Both the position numbers and the translations under genes were made by a program. A DNA stretch of 40,282 bases from a bacterium (lineage in GTDB: Bacteria > Planctomycetota > Planctomycetia > Planctomycetales > Planctomycetaceae). Of this stretch, positions 17,503 through 24,872 are shown piece after piece. Position 1 is the first letter of the stretch, and each line of letters starts with the position of its first letter. The stretch lies in assembly GCA_016124895.1 (NCBI GenBank), contig WGMU01000190.1:1-40282 (forward strand). The letters are read 5' to 3'. Under the pieces are notes generated by a model. The model saw only the letters and a program-made list of their open reading frames with translations, searched no databases and was not told the DNA's origin.

Positions 17503-18813
17503 ATGCTGACCCTGACTGGAAATCGACGATCGCGCGATTGTGACGGACAGACTCGGCGGGACTTCCTGCGGGTTGGAACGCTGGGTTCAGGAGCCCTCGC
17601 CCTGCCCGGCCTGCTGCAGGCTCGGGCGGAAGCCGCTTCAAACGGGCAGGCAACGAAGAAGACCTCCGTGATCTGGGTCTGGCTGTCCGGAGGACCTACA
17701 CACGTTGAGACGTTCGATCCCAAAATGACCGCCCCGTCCGAGTACCGCTCGACGACCGGCGAAGTCAAAACGAACCTGCCCGGCGTGACGCTGGGCGGCA
17801 ACTTTGAGCGATTTGCAAAGATTGCTGACCGGATGGCCTTCTTCCGCAGCTTTGCTCACACCAACAGCGGACACGGCGGCGGCACACACTTCCTGATGAC
17901 CGGCTATGACAACCGGAACATCGATAACGGCGGCCTGCCATCGCGACCGTCGCTCGGATCGATCACCTCGCGGATTCGAGGCGCCAACCATCCGGCTACG
18001 GGGATGCCGACGTACGTTCGGCTGGGCTCGATCGGTTCCGACGGTGCGGCATTTCTCGGCACGGCCTATGGCCCGTTTGGCACGAACCGCGAAGCGAAAG
18101 GCAACATGGAACTGCGGACGCCGCTGGAACGAGTCGACGACCGTCGCGGTCTGCTCGCCGATTTTGACCGCTTCAGTCGCCAGGCCGACGCGTCGGGAGT
18201 AATGGACGGGCTCGACGCGTTCGAGCAGCAGGCCTTCAATCTGGTCCTCGGCAATGCGCCGAAAGCGTTCGATCTGAGCGCCGAAGACCCGCGCACGCGC
18301 GAGCGTTACAAAGAGGCCGGTTCGTTCGGCGATCAGTTGCTGATTGCGCGGCGGCTGTGTGAAGCCGGCTGCGGCTTCGTGACGCTCAATTACGGTGGCT
18401 GGGATATGCACGGTAACGTGCAGAAGTCGATGAATGCTCGCGGTCCGGTCGTCGATCGCGGTGTCGCGGCGCTGATCGAGGACATCGCTCAGCGCGGCCT
18501 GTCGGACAGTATTCTGGTCGTCGTGACCGGCGAGTTCGGCCGGACTCCGCGGATCAATCGCAACGCCGGGCGCGATCACTGGGCGCCGCTCAGCACGCTG
18601 GCTCTGGCTGGCGGCGGCCTGCGCATGGGGCAGGTCATCGGCGAGTCTGACTCGAAAGCCACCCGCCCCGCGTCGCACCACATCGGTCCGCAGGATCTGA
18701 TGGCGACCATCTTTTCGGTGCTCGGCCTCGACCCGAAAACTCAGTTCTTCAATCAGGCGGGCCGCCCGGTTTATTTGATCGAATCCGGCAAGGTCATCAG
18801 CGAGCTGGTGTAA
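17503..18813 (+). CDS. DUF1501 family protein, Tat-exported
   Basis: The 436-residue protein carries a twin-arginine signal (TRRDFLRVGTLGSGALALPG, residues 17-36) and the DUF1501 pattern: VIWVWLSGGPTHVETFDPK, FRSFAHTNSGHGGGTHFLMT, NYGGWDMHGN, VVVTGEFGRTPRIN and RDHWAP. These correspond to the metal-binding positions of the alkaline phosphatase/sulfatase superfamily, so a periplasmic metallo-hydrolase is plausible. Start ATG 17503 is chosen because GGAG of AAGGAGAG lies 8 bases upstream and the Tat motif follows; an upstream GTG would overlap the divergent promoter. It is divergent from the decarboxylase and convergent with the next gene. Confidence 0.93.
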   Translation: MLTLTGNRRSRDCDGQTRRDFLRVGTLGSGALALPGLLQARAEAASNGQATKKTSVIWVWLSGGPTHVETFDPKMTAPSEYRSTTGEVKTNLPGVTLGGNFERFAKIADRMAFFRSFAHTNSGHGGGTHFLMTGYDNRNIDNGGLPSRPSLGSITSRIRGANHPATGMPTYVRLGSIGSDGAAFLGTAYGPFGTNREAKGNMELRTPLERVDDRRGLLADFDRFSRQADASGVMDGLDAFEQQAFNLVLGNAPKAFDLSAEDPRTRERYKEAGSFGDQLLIARRLCEAGCGFVTLNYGGWDMHGNVQKSMNARGPVVDRGVAALIEDIAQRGLSDSILVVVTGEFGRTPRINRNAGRDHWAPLSTLALAGGGLRMGQVIGESDSKATRPASHHIGPQDLMATIFSVLGLDPKTQFFNQAGRPVYLIESGKVISELV

Positions 18814-18837
18814 TCTGCCGCGAGTTCGTCTGAAGCG

Positions 18838-19209
18838 TCAGCTCGGTTCATCATCGACAGGCGATTCTTCCGGAGACTTGCGCAGATACCACAGCGGGTC
18901 ACCAGGATGCTGGCGCGGCAGTGGCTGATTCGTGAAACGCCTGATCCTCCGCGCCCAGAGCACGACGCAGATCATCAGCGTCAGAAAGACGAAACACAGC
19001 AGAGCCAGAACGAGCAGCCCGGCGAGCGCTGATTGCCGCCTCAGTTCAGACTTCTTCTTTGCGTCTGACGGTGTCGCACGCTCGTTGTTCGCCGCGGCCT
19101 CTGCAGCGCCGCTCACAACTGGCTGCGTCGCATTCTGAGCCATGGCGAGCGGCAACGAACGATTCAAACACACCGCAGCGAGCATCAGCGCCACGATGAT
19201 TTGCCGCAT
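18838..19209 (-). CDS. Small single-pass membrane protein, unknown
   Basis: A 123-residue protein with an N-terminal signal (MRQIIVALMLAAVCLNRSLPLAMAQ), a polar Ala/Asn/Lys-rich stretch, one transmembrane helix (ALAGLLVLALLCFVFLTLMI, about residues 66-88) and a basic then acidic cytoplasmic tail (RRIRRF...SPEESPVDDEPS). No known domain. Start ATG 19209 is preceded by GAGGA with nine bases of spacing, and it places the signal peptide at the start; longer in-frame starts have none. It is convergent with the DUF1501 gene (24-base gap). Confidence 0.7.
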   Translation of the reverse strand: MRQIIVALMLAAVCLNRSLPLAMAQNATQPVVSGAAEAAANNERATPSDAKKKSELRRQSALAGLLVLALLCFVFLTLMICVVLWARRIRRFTNQPLPRQHPGDPLWYLRKSPEESPVDDEPS

Positions 19210-19624
19210 CGTTCTGAATCCTCGCTCGCCAGACATGATTCTGCTCCGCCGATCAGCCATGAGGCACCGGAAAGTCGTTCTTCGTGGAAACGTGACGGTG
19301 ACCTGTCTTCGTAGTAAATCAGCGGTCGGCAGACGTGTCGAGGAAGCTGCGAATCCTCTCTGGTCGCGTGGCCGGGCCGGCCAGACGCCGCAGCGCCGCT
19401 CCTGTCGCCTCAGTGTCGCCGTCCAGGTGGCAGGTGGCGGCTGCAGGGTTTCTGCGGTTGGCGAGCCACACAACCTGAATCACTGATCGAAGTCGACGCC
19501 GAACAAAGTCCCCGATCTCTGACGCTGTGCGTATTGTGCCTGACTGAGCCATGAAACAAAGTCGAGCCGACCAGGTACTCTGTTCGTGAGTTCGAGCGGT
19601 CAACCCGGAATGGAGAGCAGTCCA
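19210..19624. other. Divergent intergenic region
   Basis: The 415 bases between two divergent genes should hold both promoters. A minus-strand frame from about 19552 to 19319 would give some 77 residues (MAQSGTIRTASEIGDFVRRR ... FLDTSADR) and is moderately protein-like, but it has no ribosome binding site or recognised family, so it is not called. Nothing else is recognised. Confidence 0.3.
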
Positions 19625-20875
19625 ATGGCGCTGTCACGTCGTCAATTTCTGAAGGGCGTCGGAGGGACATCGGCGGTCGTTTCTCTCAGCGGTGGAGTGC
19701 CTTTGTTTCTGGCTGATGTCTGTGCGGACTCGACGAGGGTCGGCGACGAATCCGTGCTTGTCGTCATTCAGCTCTCGGGTGGCAATGACGGATTGAACAC
19801 GGTGGTACCGTTTCGGGACGAGCGGTATCGAGCGGCTCGGCCAACACTCGCAGTCGCAGCAGCAGACGTGCTCATGATAGACCGCGATCTTGGATTTCAC
19901 CCGGCGGCCAGGGGACTGGCGGATTTGCTCGAAGGTGGGCGGCTGGCAGTCGTGCAGGCCGTCGGTTATCCGGAGCCGAACCGGTCTCACTTCGAATCAA
20001 TGGATATCTGGCATACCTGCCGCCGTAAAGGCGAGGCGCGTAGCGACGGGTGGCTCGGACGGTTTCTGTCGGCGACTCGCGTGGCGGCTTCAAAACGAGC
20101 ATCTGCAGGCGACGTCGCAGCGCTGCATCTGGGAGCCGAGAAGCAGCCACTGGCGCTCGCGTCGGCCGATGTCGCGGTGCCGTCGGTCCGGTCTCTGGAT
20201 CGATTCCGGCTGAACTCGGACGCGGCGTTGCTGCGCCGGGCAGCGGGAGAGTTGGCGGAGACATCGGCCGCTGGTGGAGAGTCACAAAACGGGTTACTCG
20301 ACTTTGTGCAGGCGAGCACGCAGTCGGCGCTGGCGGCCAGCCAGCGAGTTGAGGCAGCCGGGGCGTTGTATCGGCCAGCGGTCAGTTACCCGGACAGCGA
20401 TCTCGCGCAGAAGCTGCGCACGATCGCGCAACTCATTGATGCCGGACTGCAGACACGGGCGTATTACGTCACGCTTGACGGCTTCGACACGCACTCGCAG
20501 CAGGCGGCTGCTCACTCGGGGCTGCTGCGGCAGTTCAGTGAGGCGCTGGCAGCGTTCGTCGGCGATCTCGATGCGCACGGTCACGGAGACCGTGTCGCGA
20601 CGCTCGCGTTCAGCGAGTTCGGGCGGAGGCTGGCCGAGAACGCCAGCGAAGGGACGGATCACGGTGCGGCAGCTCCACTGTTCGTGGCGGGTAACCGCGT
20701 TCGTTCGGGCCTGATTGGCGAGCACCCAGGACTCGACGATCTGCTCGACGGCGATGTAAAGTTCCACACTGATTTCCGGCAGGTCTACGCGGGAGTTCTG
20801 ACTGACTGGCTGCAGGTCGACAGTGCCGCAATTGTCGGAGCGGAGTACAAACCCGTCGCGTTGTTCAAGTCGTGA
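19625..20875 (+). CDS. DUF1501 family protein, second copy, Tat-exported
   Basis: The 416-residue protein starts MALSRRQFLKGVGGTSAVVS, a textbook twin-arginine signal, and shows VLVVIQLSGGNDGLNTVVPF, VQAVGYPEPNRSHFESMDIW, YYVTLDGFDTHSQQ, TLAFSEFGRRLAEN and TDHGAAAPLFVAGN. These are the conserved DUF1501 blocks of the form usually paired with DUF1800; no DUF1800 gene is next to it here. ATG 19625 is chosen because GGAGAG lies 8 bases upstream and the signal begins there; a GTG 39 bases earlier is in frame. It is only distantly similar to the copy at 17503. A cytochrome oxidase subunit III gene follows 41 bases later on the same strand. Confidence 0.92.
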   Translation: MALSRRQFLKGVGGTSAVVSLSGGVPLFLADVCADSTRVGDESVLVVIQLSGGNDGLNTVVPFRDERYRAARPTLAVAAADVLMIDRDLGFHPAARGLADLLEGGRLAVVQAVGYPEPNRSHFESMDIWHTCRRKGEARSDGWLGRFLSATRVAASKRASAGDVAALHLGAEKQPLALASADVAVPSVRSLDRFRLNSDAALLRRAAGELAETSAAGGESQNGLLDFVQASTQSALAASQRVEAAGALYRPAVSYPDSDLAQKLRTIAQLIDAGLQTRAYYVTLDGFDTHSQQAAAHSGLLRQFSEALAAFVGDLDAHGHGDRVATLAFSEFGRRLAENASEGTDHGAAAPLFVAGNRVRSGLIGEHPGLDDLLDGDVKFHTDFRQVYAGVLTDWLQVDSAAIVGAEYKPVALFKS

Positions 20876-20916
20876 CGCACGACGGATCATGACAGAAAGG
20901 TGAGACGGAGAACTCT

Positions 20917-21549
20917 GTGAGCACGCAGAACGCGCCGTCGGCTCTCTGGATGCCCGATCCGAATTCGCCGCTGTCTCGCTATCTGCGCCGGCCGAGCAAT
21001 CTGGCTCTCTGCTTTTTCACGCTGGCGAGTCTGCTGCTGATGGTTGCCGGTGGCGCCGCCTGGCTGCTGGTCCGCTGGCCGGGCATCCCGACGGCGAGTC
21101 ACCGCCTGCTGTTTCCCGCATCGTTCGGAGTCAGCACGCTGCTGCTGACGGCGGGGAGTGTCGCCCTGCATCGAGCGTCGCTGCTGGTACGTATCGAGCG
21201 GCAACTGGCATTTCGGCGGAACCTGATTGTGGCTCTGGCTGCCGGGACGGCGTTCGTAGCGGTGCAGACGTATGGTCTGTGCTGCCTGCTGGCTCAGCGT
21301 GATGGAGCACTCGCGATCGGACTCAAGCAGGGAGCGTTCGCCTTTGTCCTGATGCACGGCGTCCACTTCGTGGTGGCGTTTCTGTTCGTCACGTTTGTCG
21401 TGCTGCGAGCATTCGCTGACCGTTACGACCACGAGTACTCGTGGGGCGTGACAGTTTGTGCGTGGTTCTGGCACGCTCTGGGGCTTGCCTGGCTGGCGAT
21501 TATGGGCGGATTCCTGGCAGCGGCGACTGCCGTACCGGCAGGAGCATGA
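20917..21549 (+). CDS. Cytochrome c oxidase subunit III-like membrane protein
   Basis: A 210-residue polytopic protein with about five transmembrane helices matching the heme-copper oxidase subunit III fold: LALCFFTLASLLLMVAGGAA, FGVSTLLLTAGSVALHRASL, NLIVALAAGTAFVAVQTYGL, FVLMHGVHFVVAFLFVTFVV and the final AWFWHALGLAWLAIMGGFLA. The H...H of MHGVHF and the WFWH near the end are typical subunit III positions. It starts with GTG 20917; an A/G-rich ACGGAGAAC precedes it. No subunit I or II gene lies in the window, so it is either an orphan or complements an oxidase encoded elsewhere. It follows the DUF1501 gene closely and may be co-transcribed. Confidence 0.8.
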   Translation: MSTQNAPSALWMPDPNSPLSRYLRRPSNLALCFFTLASLLLMVAGGAAWLLVRWPGIPTASHRLLFPASFGVSTLLLTAGSVALHRASLLVRIERQLAFRRNLIVALAAGTAFVAVQTYGLCCLLAQRDGALAIGLKQGAFAFVLMHGVHFVVAFLFVTFVVLRAFADRYDHEYSWGVTVCAWFWHALGLAWLAIMGGFLAAATAVPAGA

Positions 21550-21850
21550 GTTTCCGACGCGGGTACGCCGGCCCTCTTCCGTGACTGGAGGTCGAGCGTT
21601 CTCCCCGAGTGCGACGCGACCGAACGTAAGCCACAGTCGCCCGCTGCTGATGCTGAATACGCCGCCTGTCTGATGCGGAACGCCTCACCAGAGCTGCTTT
21701 TGCTTCGGTGCGCCGGGCTGCTTGCAACACTGCTGAACGACTGGCAGAATGGGCAAACTATTCATGTAGCGGTATCAAATCCGTCTGACCCGCTGGTTCC
21801 AGCGAGACTCAAGTCACACTCTGGCAACGCACGTTCGTGAAGGAAACTCG
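21550..21850. other. Upstream region of the Hsp70-like gene
   Basis: No gene is recognised in these 301 bases. A possible sigma-70-like promoter is noted separately near 21722-21750; the rest shows no structure that I can support. Confidence 0.3.
21722..21750 (+). promoter_or_regulatory. Candidate sigma-70-type promoter before Hsp70-like gene
   Basis: TTGCAA (21722-21727) and CAGAAT (21745-21750) are separated by 17 bases, each matching four of six consensus positions. It would give a leader of about 90 bases before ATG 21851. No CIRCE inverted repeat is visible. Confidence 0.25.
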
Positions 21851-23431
21851 ATGAATCTGCTTGAAGGCAACACCGTCGGAATCGATCTCGGGACTACTTA
21901 TTCCACCATTGCTCAGCTCGGCGACGACGGTCTGCCCACGTGCCTGAAGAACGCGGACGAAAATGTGATCACGCCGTCTGTCGTGCTGCTTTCGGAGGAC
22001 GGAAAAGTCGTTGTCGGCCCGTCATCGGAGCGTATTTCCGTGGAAGACCCGAGTAACGTGATTGAAGCCATCAAGCGCGAGATGGGAAATCCGGACTTCT
22101 TCATCGTCTATCAGAATAAGAAGCTGACGCCCGAGTTTATCTCGGCTCTGATCCTGAAGAAGATGAAGCAGGACGGAGAAAAGCATATTGGCCCGATCGC
22201 CAACGCAGTCATCACAGTGCCCTACTACTTCAACGACGTGCGGCGCAAGGCGACTCAGGATGCCGGTCGTATCGCCGGCCTGAACGTCATTGACATCATT
22301 AACGAGCCGACAGCCGCAACGCTGGCTTATGCCTGGGAAAAGGGTGAGCTGGGACGCAGTGATCTGGCTCAGGTCGAGAAGACGATTCTCGTTTACGACC
22401 TCGGTGGTGGCACATTCGACGTCACGGTTGTCCGTTACACACCGACCAGTTTTAAGGTTCTGGCAACGGACGGCGACGTCATGCTCGGTGGTCTCGACTG
22501 GAGCCGCCGGATCGTCGATCACGTGTCGGAGCAGTTTCAGCGGAAGCACGGCGTTGATCCGCGTGAGGATCCGGAAACGCTGCAGGTTCTCTCGCAGGAT
22601 TGCGAGAAGGCCAAGCGTGAACTCAGTAAGAAGTCGCAGACGCCGATCAACGTCTACTATCAGGGCAAGTCGCTGACTTTGTCTCTGACTCGCGGTGACT
22701 TCGAGAAGATGACCGCCGATCTGATGCAGAGAACCCGGGATACAACCGAGCTGGTCATCCAGCAGGCAGGCATCGAAGCAGAGAACCTTGACGATATCGT
22801 CGTCGTCGGTGGGTCGACGAATATGCCGGTCGTCGATCAGATGCTGATCGAAGTCTGCAAGAAAAAGCCGAGTCGTGAAGTCGTGCCGGAAGAAGCTGTG
22901 GCCCGCGGCGCCGCGATTCACGCCGCTATTATGGAAGCGCGTCTGACCGGCGGTGAATCGCGGATGGCACGCAGTGTGATCGACCGGTTGCGTTCGGTCA
23001 GTACTCAGGATGTGAACTCGCACTCGCTCGGAGTGAAGATCACCGACCCGAACGATCGGACGCGGAAGATCAACCACATTATGATTCCAAAGAACACCGC
23101 GATCCCGTTCGAGAAAACTCAGCGGTTCGTCACAAACTCGGATAACCAGCAGCGGATTCACGTCTCGGTGCTCGAAGGCGACGCGATTGACCCGCTGGCC
23201 TGCGAGCAGATCGGGGACTTCCGCATCTACGACCTGCCGGCTGGACTGCCGAAGGGCTCACCGGTTGAAGTCACGTACCGATATGACTCGGCCGGTCGAA
23301 TCCACGTATCTGCAAAAGAGCTGACCGGAAACCGCGCGGCGGCGACGGAGATTGTCCGCCAGAACGAAGCGTCAAGCGATGAAAACATCGACGTGCTGGC
23401 GACACTGGCAACGCAATACGAAGTCGAATAG
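21851..23431 (+). CDS. Hsp70/DnaK-like chaperone lacking the helical lid
   Basis: The 526-residue protein has a full actin-type ATPase domain: GIDLGTTYS (residues 10-18), AVITVPYYFNDVRRKATQDA, NEPTAATLAYAW, VYDLGGGTFDVTVV (from residue 181) and VVVGGSTNMPVV near 319. A beta substrate-binding domain follows (HSLGVKITDPNDRTRKINHI, then IPKNTAIPF...THVSVLEGD-like). The sequence ends soon after the beta domain (LATLATQYEVE), about 110 residues shorter than DnaK, so the alpha-helical lid is missing. It is therefore a divergent paralogue, not the main DnaK. AAGGA lies 8 bases before ATG 21851. A J-like protein follows after a strong hairpin, suggesting a dedicated chaperone pair. Confidence 0.92.
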   Translation: MNLLEGNTVGIDLGTTYSTIAQLGDDGLPTCLKNADENVITPSVVLLSEDGKVVVGPSSERISVEDPSNVIEAIKREMGNPDFFIVYQNKKLTPEFISALILKKMKQDGEKHIGPIANAVITVPYYFNDVRRKATQDAGRIAGLNVIDIINEPTAATLAYAWEKGELGRSDLAQVEKTILVYDLGGGTFDVTVVRYTPTSFKVLATDGDVMLGGLDWSRRIVDHVSEQFQRKHGVDPREDPETLQVLSQDCEKAKRELSKKSQTPINVYYQGKSLTLSLTRGDFEKMTADLMQRTRDTTELVIQQAGIEAENLDDIVVVGGSTNMPVVDQMLIEVCKKKPSREVVPEEAVARGAAIHAAIMEARLTGGESRMARSVIDRLRSVSTQDVNSHSLGVKITDPNDRTRKINHIMIPKNTAIPFEKTQRFVTNSDNQQRIHVSVLEGDAIDPLACEQIGDFRIYDLPAGLPKGSPVEVTYRYDSAGRIHVSAKELTGNRAAATEIVRQNEASSDENIDVLATLATQYEVE

Positions 23432-23459
23432 TTGTGCCGGTTGTTGTCACGAAACCCAG

Positions 23460-23495
23460 AACAGCGGAAGCAGCCGGTGAGTTGCTTCCGCTGTT
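23460..23495 (+). terminator. Strong hairpin after Hsp70-like gene
   Basis: AACAGCGGAAGCA (23460-23472) pairs perfectly with TGCTTCCGCTGTT (23483-23495) around a ten-base loop. The 13-bp stem begins 28 bases after the Hsp70 stop and is followed by only a short T-rich tail (TTTGCC), so it may be a partial terminator or an mRNA-stabilising element between the two chaperone genes. Confidence 0.6.
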
Positions 23496-23600
23496 TGCCG
23501 TTCAGCCGGGCTTCTGTGGGATCGCCTGCGAGCCGGTGATTGACACTCTGAGTACCGCGTCGCCGTTGTGGCGGCCAGACCGACGAGGAAGGAAACGACA

Positions 23601-24659
23601 GTGGATCCCTACAAGGAATGGCTTGGAATTCCTGATGGCCCTCGCCCGCCCGACCACTACACCCTGCTGCGCGTCGTCCAGTTTGAGGACAACACTGAAA
23701 AGATCCGGAACAACTACAAGAAGCTGAACGCTCACGTTCGCAAGTACGCGACGGGGCAGTTCTCAGTGCTTTCGCAGCAGGTTCTGAATGAACTGGCGAA
23801 GGCAATGCTCTGCCTGACCGATCCGGAACGCAAACGGGAGTACGACGAAAGCCAGGGCCGCGAGTTTCCCGAGGACGAAACCGGCACGATTCCGATGGAA
23901 CGTGTGCTCGTCAAGCAGGGGCATATCGATCGGGATCAGGCGAAGGAAGTTCAAGAGTTTGCTGACCTGCGCGGACTCTCGATGCGCGACGCTGTCGTGC
24001 AGATGAAGCTCGTCAGCGAAGAGACTGCGACGCAGGCACTGGCTGCAGAACTCAAGTTGCCATTCGTCGATCTCGAAGACATGGTGCCGGCGTTTCGAGT
24101 GCTGCAGAAAGTCCCGCAGAAGGTCTGCCAGCGGAACGGCATTCTGCCTCTGTTCGTCGATGACAATATGGTACTTGTCGCCTGCTCGGACGACCCGACT
24201 CCGGAACTCGAAGAGGAACTGCGACTGCGTTACGGCCTGCCGATGCGTCGCGTTCTGGCAACACCCAGCGGCATTCGCGCCGGCATTGACCAGTACTTCG
24301 CCGAAATGGAAGCGGCACTCGCAGAACTGGAGGCGGCGGACGAGAATCTTGCGGCACGCAGCTCGTCGACCGGCAAAACGTCGAAAGCGGAAGCAAAAAG
24401 CAAGCCGGCAAAGAAAACGGCAGGTACGCAGCGGCAGTTCTCCGACCTGTCGCCCGAGGAGCAGCACAGCCGTAAGCAGCTCGGCATGATCATGATGATG
24501 TGGGGCTTCATCGGCTCAGTGCTGTTCGATCAGTTTGTTCTGAAGGCATTTGTTCCGGCGCTGCAGTTCAGTGGGGCGCTTGGGTTTCTACCCTCGCTGA
24601 CGACGCTGATCGTCGCCCCCAGTGTCATCATTTATGTCACAAAGTTTTACTGGAAGTAG
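23601..24659 (+). CDS. J-like domain / MshEN (T2SSE_N) / membrane protein
   Basis: The 352-residue protein starts VDPYKEWLGIPDGPRPPDHY (GTG 23601, with GGAAGGAAAC just upstream). Residues 1-85 follow the J-domain helix pattern (YKKLNAHVRKYATG, LCLTDPERKREYDES) but lack the HPD tripeptide needed to stimulate Hsp70 ATPase. Residues about 95-230 resemble the N-terminal domain of GspE/PilB ATPases (MshEN, PF05157: VLVKQGHIDRDQAKEVQEFA, then LAAELKLPFVDLEDM and LVACSDDPTPELEEELRLRY). A Lys/Ala-rich linker leads to two hydrophobic helices near 293-316 and 326-349. It is probably membrane-anchored with its sensor domains in the cytoplasm. It lies between the lidless Hsp70 and a Ser/Thr kinase. No secretion ATPase is attached. 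Confidence 0.8.
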   Translation: MDPYKEWLGIPDGPRPPDHYTLLRVVQFEDNTEKIRNNYKKLNAHVRKYATGQFSVLSQQVLNELAKAMLCLTDPERKREYDESQGREFPEDETGTIPMERVLVKQGHIDRDQAKEVQEFADLRGLSMRDAVVQMKLVSEETATQALAAELKLPFVDLEDMVPAFRVLQKVPQKVCQRNGILPLFVDDNMVLVACSDDPTPELEEELRLRYGLPMRRVLATPSGIRAGIDQYFAEMEAALAELEAADENLAARSSSTGKTSKAEAKSKPAKKTAGTQRQFSDLSPEEQHSRKQLGMIMMMWGFIGSVLFDQFVLKAFVPALQFSGALGFLPSLTTLIVAPSVIIYVTKFYWK

Positions 24660-24872
24660 CCGCCCGGCGTGCGCGGGCGTCTGAAGCTGTCCCGCCGTCA
24701 CGAATCTGCAGGAAAATGACGAATTCAGAATTCCGGGATTTGTCATCGTCTATGCGGGAAGATTTTGCGGAAGTCGGGATATGATGAGCCGCCGTTTTGA
24801 CGCCGGGCTGAACAGAAACGGCTGATCCTCAGCAGATTGACCGACGATCGAACGCCCTCGCGGAGCCACGGA

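Noticed and set aside
16271-17509. Long plus-strand frame of 412 codons opposite the PLP decarboxylase
   Set aside because: It is the antisense of an enzyme with all catalytic motifs intact; composition is typical of a shadow frame.
19319-19552. Minus-strand frame of about 77 codons in the divergent intergenic region
   Set aside because: Moderately protein-like, but no ribosome binding site, no recognised family, and it would occupy the promoter region of the gene at 19625.
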